Assembly (NCBI GenBank): GCA_032690845.1
Contig: CM064417.1
Coordinates: forward strand, 40,368,432 to 40,432,431
Source: Eleusine coracana subsp. coracana
Taxonomy: Eukaryota; Streptophyta; Magnoliopsida; Poales; Poaceae
Direction of reading: 5' to 3'
Length of the DNA: 64,000 nucleotides
Part shown: positions 57,131 through 64,000 of the stretch, one piece after another
Layout of the letters: each line of letters opens with the position of its first letter
Numbering within the stretch: the first letter of the stretch is position 1
The notes under the pieces: generated by a model
Told to the model about the DNA's origin: nothing
What the model saw: the letters and a program-made list of their open reading frames with translations, nothing else
Database searches by the model: none
Made by a program: the position numbers and the translations under genes

Positions 57131-60106
57131 TGATTGATCATGGCAACCGCACTAGTCTAAGTTCTCGACCTAGTGATGGATACGGTGGAGTGGCTTTTGG
57201 TGGGGAAGGTCCTTTCTCCATTAGTGCTTCACGTGAATACCATTAGGGCTGCTATGAAGCCTGTGTGGGGAAACCCTTTTGGTCTGAAGATTAGATCGAT
57301 AGGTGAGAAAGCTGATAACCTGTTTGTTGCGGAGTTTGGGAGTAAGGCCGACCTGGAAAGGGCATTGGCTGGGACTCCCTGGATGGTAGGCTGATACGCA
57401 GTTATCCTTCAGATGTACGATGAGCGCCTTTGTGCATCAAAGATTAAGTTTGACAGGATGGAGATCTAGGCTCGTATTGCCAATCTGCCTATGGGGTGGA
57501 TGAATAGGCCTGAAGCATAGCCTTGGTTTTCCAAATGGGATGGTAGTTTGGCATTATTTTGGAGGGGAGACGTGTTGTGAGCCTGCAGAACAAGTAAAGA
57601 AATGGCGGCTTACAGGGTTTTATGGTGATCCTAGGAGGGAGCAACGAAAGAACAGTTGGTACCTTATGAACTTCCTTAGAGCACAACTGGATGATCCCTG
57701 GTTGTGCTTGGGTGATTTTAATGAGGTGCTGGAAGCGAGTGAACACATTGGGGGGAATAGAAGTGATGAATGGCAAATGGCTGGATTTAGGGAATGCGTG
57801 GCCTAATGCAACCTTAATGATTTGGGCTATGTCGGTCTACCCTACACATGGGATAATAGGCAAGATGGTGATCGAAATGTAAAGGTTCGACTTGTTCGGG
57901 CCTCAAGGGATGACAGATTTATGGATGTAATAGGCGCCACCTCGGTGACCCATGTGCAGGTGACTGAGTTAGGTCACTGTGCTCTCCTAGTGAATATCCA
58001 AGAATTGAGGCATGGTGCTGGCGACATGATGAGCGTGGCGAGGGTTAAACCTTTCCACTATGAGAACATGTGGCAAAGGCATGAGAAGTATGAGGAATTC
58101 ATTTGCCAAGCATGGAGCGATGGAAGGCCCCTCAATGATCTCAGGGGTATCACAGATACTCTGAGTAGTCCTCAGACATTGCTCAAAGCTTGGGACAGGG
58201 AGGTCTTTGGGTCTGTTCGTAAAAAAATTAAGGCGGTTGCGAAACGACCTTGAAGAAGAAAGAGGCCAAACGATGTACCGAGGATCGACCAGTAAGGAAA
58301 GGGGGCTTATGAGTGATCTCTCGGAGATATTGGCACGAGAGGAAACTATGGAGAAGCAGAGGTCCTAGGTTCAATGGCTTCATGCAGGGGACCATAATAC
58401 AGAATTCTTCCAAGCTAAGGCCCGGGCTCGCGCCCGTACAAAAATAGAATTCAGGCTTTGAAGCGGGCAGATGGTTCTGTGGTTATAGCCCAGAAGTCGA
58501 TGGAAGACATGGCCATTGATTTCTACAAGGATCTGTTCACGGCACATGATAATCTAGAACCAGAACTCGTGTGTGGACATATTTCAGCCAGGGTTACAGC
58601 CCAGATGAATGAGATGCTTGATCGACTGTTCATACAAGCAAAAGTAGAATTTGCGTTGATAGGTATGAAGCCCAATAAATCTCCGGGTGTTGATGGTTTT
58701 ACTATAGGTTTTTTCCAGAAACACTGAGATTTGGTGAAGGATGGTGTCACAAGTGTCGTGCTGGGTTTCTTGAATGGAGGGGAGATGCCGGAGTTAGTTA
58801 ATAGGACCCTGCTGGTACTGATTGCAAAGGTAGCCAATGCACAAGATCTCTCTCAGTTCAGACCAATCTCCCTCTGTAATGTCCTGTATAAATTATGTTC
58901 TAAAACTATGCCAAATCGATTGCGGGGCATTCTAGATGAGGTTATTGCAGAGGAACAGAGTGCTTTTGTGCCTGGACGGCTCATCACTGATAATGTGATC
59001 ATAACCTATGAGTGTATCCACTATCTGAGGAACAAAAAAGGTAGATCGGGGGCTTGCGCTGTAAAGCTGGATATGGCTAAAGCTTATGACAGGGTGGAGT
59101 GGAACTATCTAAATGAGGTCATGAAGGCACTAGGTTTTTCAGAGAGGTGGTGCTCTCTGGTAATGAAGTGTGTAACCTTAAGTCTCATTTTCGGTGAGGG
59201 TTAATGGAGCTATATGGGAGGTTTTCAAACCGACTAGAGGCATTTGACAAGGTGATCCTATATCGCCTTATCTATTCCTTATTTGCATTGAAGGGCTCTC
59301 TTGTTTGTTTAACAAAGCTGGTCCCCAGTACTTGTCCAGAGGGATTAGAGTTGGTATTCATGCACCATGGATCTCTCACCTGCTTTTTGCTGATGATTGC
59401 TTGGTTTTCTCGCAAGCAACAAAGCAGGGGCAGATCACATTGCAGAGATCCTTAACATGTACAGGAGGGCTTCAGGACAATTGGTTAACAAAAGCAAATC
59501 GGTTGTGTTCTTCAGCGACAATTGTTCAGATACGATAAGACAGGAAGTACATGCATGTCTGGACATAACCACAGAGGCGCTTGTTGAGAGATACTTAGGC
59601 CTACCAACCTCGATTGGTAAAGTGGCGGATGTAACATTCACATATGTGCAGAATAGAGTAAGGTCGTTTGTATATGGATGGGGGGAGAATGACCTTAGCT
59701 GTGCAGCCAGAGAGGTTTTGATCAAGGCAAATGCCCAAGCAGTACCCACGTACCCAATGTGTTGCTTCAAGTTGCCAGCGGATGTGTGTAAGAAGATGAC
59801 TACGGTGATCTCAAACTACTGGTGGGGGAGTTCGGTAGATAGTCATAAAATCCATTGGCAACGGTGGTCGAGGCTCACATAGTCGAAACAAGACGGAGGC
59901 ATGGGCTTTCGTGAGCTAACTTTGTTTAATCAAGCGATGTTGGGCAAGAACGATTGGAGGCTGCTCACACGGCCAAATGCCCTCTATACTAAGGTCTTAA
60001 AAAGGAAGTATTTCCTGCATGGGGATTTCTTATCGGCCACAAGGAAACGGAAGAGCTTTGAAACATGGAGAGCGATCTTACATGGTCGAGAGATACTGAA
60101 AAAGGG
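57131..60106 (+). mobile_element. L1-type non-LTR retrotransposon (LINE), decayed
   Basis: The left edge is approximate. From left: a DUF4283-type region (LLVGKVLSPLVLHVNTIRAA and GLKIRSIGEKADNLFVAEFG, 57180-57390); then, after an apparent internal deletion near 57520, the late endonuclease part (WRLTGFYGDPRREQRKNSW, PWLCLGDFNEVLEASEHIGG, YVGLPYTWDNRQDGD). The RT follows with MKPNKSPGVDGFTIGFFQKH, FRPISLCNVLYKLCSKTMPN, QSAFVPGRLITDN, KLDMAKAYDRVEWNYLNEVM and the catalytic FADDCLVFS (59384-59410). After it, KQDGGMGFRELTLFNQAMLG shows the usual region after RT. Many stops and frameshifts. Sirevirus H cuts it at 60107; the 3' end is outside the window. Confidence 0.88.
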
Positions 60107-61760
60107 TGAAAGTCGCCTAGAGGGGGGGGGGGTGAATAGGCGATAATCCCTGAAATGCACTTAATTCGAAGAATTAATAACATAGGAAAACTTTGTCCGA
60201 CTAGATTGTCTGACTATAGTAGGAGATTGTCCGATTACTTCAAATATCCGACTAGAGTAGGATAATGTCCGACGACCTCGCAGCAGAAAACAGATCGGCC
60301 ATCGAAAAGGACGAAGTTGCATGATTCAAGCTAGCAGCAAGAAGCTAAGCAAGCAACAAGGCAACAACAAAAGGGGAACTAGCTAGCATGCAACCTACTC
60401 AAGTAAATCTAGGAAAGAAAACACTACAACTAGCTAGAAAGAAAATGAACAACAAGAAAATCAAGCAAGCATGATTTAATCAAAGATAAAAGAGACAAGG
60501 AGACACAAGGAATTTTTCACTGAAGTTCAGCTCCACCAAGGAGCCTACGTCCCCATTGAGGGATCCATCAAGGATCGGGTCTCTTTCAACCCTAAACCTC
60601 TTCAAGCTGCCACCAAGGCAAGCTTGATGCTTCACTATGAATCTCCACGAAGGAGGGGCCAATACAAACTTCCCGTGTCTCAACCACAAACTTGGGAGCT
60701 CTCCGGGTGACGCCTAACCGTCTAGGGGATGAATCCCCAAGAGTAACAAATGCAAAGGACGTTGGTGTTGAGGATGAACCAAGTGCTCTTGAGAGGAAAG
60801 TATTGCTCAATAAAATCTCCTGAAATCTTCTCTCAAACCCACCAAGGATTGGAGTAGGAACTAAGGGAGGAGAAGTGGAGTGCTTAGATGTGTTGGGAGA
60901 GTATTTTTCAGTAGTGGAAGTGGCCAACTGACCAAAGGGGGTCGGGTGGCTTTTTATAGTCGAGACTTGAAATAGAGCCATTTGAGACAATGTTTATCGG
61001 ACATTGTCCGACAGGAAGAATGCGCATGGCTCTGGAGTTTGACGAGATTGACCGACAGAGCTAGTTTTTGCCCCTGACAGAATATAGTTGGACATTATCT
61101 GATGGGTCAGACAATGACCGAGACAACTTGAAAAAGTGAGATTGGCAACATACTAGAGTCCAGCTGCTTTGTCCGATTGACTCGGATTTTACTCGAGTCG
61201 AACATTGTCCGATGGGGTCGGACATTGACCGATGGAGTCGGACATTGTCCTATAGGGTCGGACATTGTCCTGCTTTGCCTAAAAAACTGAGTTGCACATG
61301 GTTTTGGAGTCCGACTTCATTGTCCGACTGGGTTGGACATTGTCCGACTCCATATAAAAGAGAATGGTGTGTAATTTACTGGAATCCGACCATAATGTCC
61401 GATAGAGCCGGACATTGTGTGATAAAAAGATTTGGAGTGGTATATTTGACTCTGGAAATGGAGTTTTTAGCACTTGGTCTCTCAACACTTATTTCTCTTG
61501 CATCCCTCTTTATAGTATGGTGTTCCTAGACTCAAGACAAAAGATAAAAACATTAAGCCTAGATTCTTGAGCATATATACTCTTTTTTTTTAAGATTTTC
61601 ACTTTATTGGCTTTTCTTTTCTTTCTCTTTTAGATTTCCTTGCTCTCATATGCAACAACAATTAGAAACTGCGCACATGCTCAATGAAAATATTAGTCCT
61701 CTTTAATTGTATTGATGTCAATCACTCAAAACAAAAATTAGGAGTCTAGATGCACTTTCA
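60107..61760 (-). repeat. 3' LTR of Sirevirus H
   Basis: 1654 bp, from TGAAAGTCGCCTAGAG to GATGCACTTTCA (plus reading). Many TCGGACATTGTCCGA-type near-palindromes occur near 60190-60270, 60985-61010 and 61195-61415, the last group in close tandem. The start and end sequences resemble those of G and F (TGAA... and ...TTCA/TACA). Confidence 0.85.
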
Positions 61761-61773
61761 ATCTCCCCTTTTT

Positions 61774-62356
61774 GGTGATTAATGACAATACAACTAAAGT
61801 TCACAGTTCATAGATAAAAGAGCATTAAAAGAGAGAACAAATAAATAGGAGCTTCCCCCTTAATGTGTGCATGAATTGAATTCCAAATTGGGCATTAACA
61901 ACCCTTATGCACATATTTGAGAGAAAAGTACAAGAGCTCCTCCTATTTCCTTACATTGTTCCACATAGTATCAATAAAAAGAAAAACAACAATACATATG
62001 ACATGCGATTCACACAAATGCAACTAAGAGGGAAAACAAATAACATTACATCAAGCCACATTTGCATAGCACATAGTTCATCTCATAGAATGCATAATAA
62101 GTCTTACACAATTAAGATTCACTTAAAGGTTCGAAAACACATAAATGGCATGTCCAACGAGATCACAAGATACAAAAACATAATAAGCTAGGTGAACTTC
62201 TTGACTCTTCTTCTCCCTTGGCTGAACTCTTCTTCTCTCTTGGCTGGACTTCTTCTCCCCCTTTGGCATCAAGACACCAAAAAGGAATAGAAGAAATCAC
62301 TCGTCGTCATCATAGTCACTGTCCTCATCATCTTCATCATCGTCTTCATTTCTCCC
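61774..62356 (-). other. Non-coding 3' region of Sirevirus H
   Basis: Between the PPT and the stop of the env-like ORF. It is AT-rich and has CTTCCCCCTTAA and TTCTCCCCCTTTGG tracts (PPT-like on the element's strand). No coding signal. Confidence 0.6.
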
Positions 62357-63854
62357 TTAAGGTGGTGTCTCCTCCATAATCTCATCCTCATCCTCATCAT
62401 CAAACCTAGTGTGGGAGGGTCCAGCACCACTTGTACCAGCTGTAGTAGTAGGATAGGCATGGGAGGGGTAGTAGCTAAAGTACTGGGACTCCACCTCAGT
62501 AAACGTACTCCAAGGATCCTCAACTGGAGGAGGGTAGGGAGCAGGATCTAAAGATGGAGATCGAGGAGGCTGAATACCGAGGTGATCATACATAGCCTTC
62601 TGACGCTCATGAAGCATATTTTGGCGCTTCTCCATGTTGTCAAGACGGGCATCAAGTCTATTGCAAATGCTAAACAACCCTTTGAGCATCTTGAAAACCC
62701 CACCTCTCTTCTTGCTAGACCCTCGGCCTCGGTGTCCGTAGGAAGGACCTGGAGTGGAGCTATCTAGAGGAGCTTGAGGTGAAGTGGCACCTGAAGGTGA
62801 AGTGGGCTCACCTGAGGGAACCCTCCTAGGTGTGGAAGCACCACTAGCAACACCTGGAGGTACGTTCGGCCTAAGACTCCGATGCTCACACTCCTTCTTG
62901 AAGGTCTTCTTGGTCACCTTCTCAATCATGTACATGATGAAGGGGGCATAGGCACAACCCCGACTCACAGTGATAGCCACATGCCACTCTCTGAATAAAT
63001 GAAGTCAAACACATTGAACTTCTCAGTGCCACCAATTCAATCAAGTAAATCCTTCTCAAAGCTGGGAACATGGTCAACATTGCCTCCCCTTGGAGCCATA
63101 GAGACTCTAACCATCTTGTGAAGCACATTATAGAAAGGTTTGAAACCAGCAGCGTTGGGTGGGTTGCAATCCTCTTCATCGATATACATGTACTTCATTT
63201 CAGAGGGCTGCATTGTGCGTCCATCATGAATGCGCCTTGGATGATCATAGGAATCCTTTATTCCAAGCAGAGTAGCAAAGCGAGATAAAGTGCAAGAATA
63301 CCTCTCGCCATCTGTCATCCAAAACAACTTCTTTGCACCTTCATCAAAGAACACGGTGGAGTAGAACTGAGAGATTATCTCTTGACTCCAGTTATATCTG
63401 AAGCCCATGATATCCTAGATGCCATGGTACTCACAGGCTTCTATGATTTCCTTAAACATTAGATTCTTCTTGCGTGCCATGTAATTCCAGTCAATATACT
63501 GCATAGCTATGGTGGGATTCTTCTTGCTCTTGTAGGCACATATGTACCAATCCATATGGAAGTTAGACCAAAACCTAGTGTCAACGGCCTGCTTCTCACC
63601 TGCAAACCAGTTGATTCCCGAGCCTCACGACTTGTTTCCTCAGATGCCTTTAGATAGTTGACGGGTGCTCCGTCCCGTTTTGGGGCAACCGTCACATTTC
63701 GCATGACGTAGATGATCTCAGTAGGTTCTTCTTCCTCTCGGGGCTCAGCATAGCGGAGGTGCACCTTCTGTGGCTTTCTTCTCTTTGTTTTGCTTCCTTC
63801 GACATCATCCACATACTTGGATCGCTTCTCCCCCGGAGACCAAGTGCCAGACAT
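62357..63854 (-). pseudogene. Env-like / plant-transposon-type extra ORF of Sirevirus H (broken)
   Basis: Minus strand from ATG 63854 (MSGTWSPGEKRSKY, then KTKRRKPQKVHLRY, a basic head). After a frameshift near 63600: MGFRYNWSQEIISQFYSTVF, FWMTDGERYSCTLSRFATLL, YIDEEDCNPPNAAGFKPFYN and VLHKMVRVSMAPRGGNVDHV. The last coding part (62980-62357) has PFIMYMIEKVTKKTFKKECE, a P/S/T-rich linker, a short possible coiled coil (LFSICNRLDARLDNMEKRQN) and an acidic end. At least two in-frame stops break it (near 63409 and 63033). The core aligns in order with G's ORF (GFNYDWNEEVICQFYSTLF; VTIAPKGG). Confidence 0.75.
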
Positions 63855-63953
63855 CCTGACAAAATGATAGGTAGTGGTACAGGATGAGAAAGTGAAAGAA
63901 TTTGAAGACAACATGGTCATAAGAGAGAAAACAAAAATTTTCAGAGCATCTTG

Positions 63954-64000
63954 AGTGGAGTCGGATAATGTCTGACAGAGTCGGATATTGTCCGAAATCG
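63954..64000 (-). repeat. Palindromic repeats upstream of H's env-like ORF
   Basis: GTCGGATAATGTCTGAC and GTCGGATATTGTCCGA lie in tandem about 100 bp upstream (element sense) of the env-like ATG at 63854. They are variants of the motif that crowds H's own LTR. Confidence 0.65.

Larger units (their letters stand above)
60107..64000 (-). mobile_element. Sirevirus-type Copia retrotransposon H, 3' part
   Basis: A minus-strand element entering at 60107 within the LINE, after a possible target copy aaggg (60102-60106). Visible parts: 3' LTR 60107-61760, PPT complement ATCTCCCCTTTTT at 61761-61773, a 3' non-coding region with PPT-like tracts (61853, 62249), a broken env-like ORF (62357-63854) and palindromes up to the window end. 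Pol, the other LTR and the second target copy are outside. Confidence 0.85.

Overview
The window is nuclear DNA of a grass (Poaceae), possibly a panicoid such as an Andropogoneae species. The evidence is GC-rich exons, GT-AG introns, Stowaway MITEs with CTCCCTCC-type ends, a Tekay/Del chromovirus and Sirevirus-type Copia elements with tRNA-iMet primer sites. No species name can be proved from the sequence alone.

Bases 1-33821 are a retrotransposon nest. The outermost piece is a decayed Copia element (E: pol fragment 32549-33618, 3' LTR 33619-33821) sitting in a polygalacturonase pseudogene. A Tekay/Del-type chromovirus (D, plus strand) lies inside E. D was split twice: by a minus-strand Gypsy element (C; its LTR is 4859-6118) and by a minus-strand Sirevirus (F, 7810-28564, two 1914-bp LTRs). 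C was entered by another Gypsy element (B; 3' LTR 1988-2415) that carries an antisense extra ORF with its own TATA box. F was entered by a plus-strand Sirevirus with an env-like ORF (G, 10945-22226). All copies are broken by stops, frameshifts or deletions; many stops look like C-to-T decay.

Bases 33822-57100 are a gene island with four genes I can model exon by exon: a pollen-type exopolygalacturonase (minus, 2 exons, 396 aa) beside a broken tandem copy; a BKI1/MAKR-like membrane-associated kinase regulator (plus, 2 exons, 284 aa); a neutral ceramidase (minus, 9 coding exons, 785 aa, with a 5'-UTR intron of about 1 kb and a minimal uORF); and a LEA14-type LEA_2 protein (plus, 2 exons, 180 aa) whose intron holds a 1.1-kb PIF/Harbinger-like element. 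MITEs and one TIR-flanked element lie between the genes. The four genes do not form an obvious pathway.

Bases 57100-64000 return to repeats: a decayed L1-type LINE (plus) cut at 60107 by a third Sirevirus (H, minus), of which the 3' LTR and a broken env-like ORF are visible before the window ends.

The most interesting pattern is in the three Sireviruses. Each has its own array of near-palindromes in the LTR, all built on an inverted CGGA...TCCG half-site. In the two copies with an env-like ORF (G and H) the same family-specific palindrome recurs in the spacer just upstream of that ORF.
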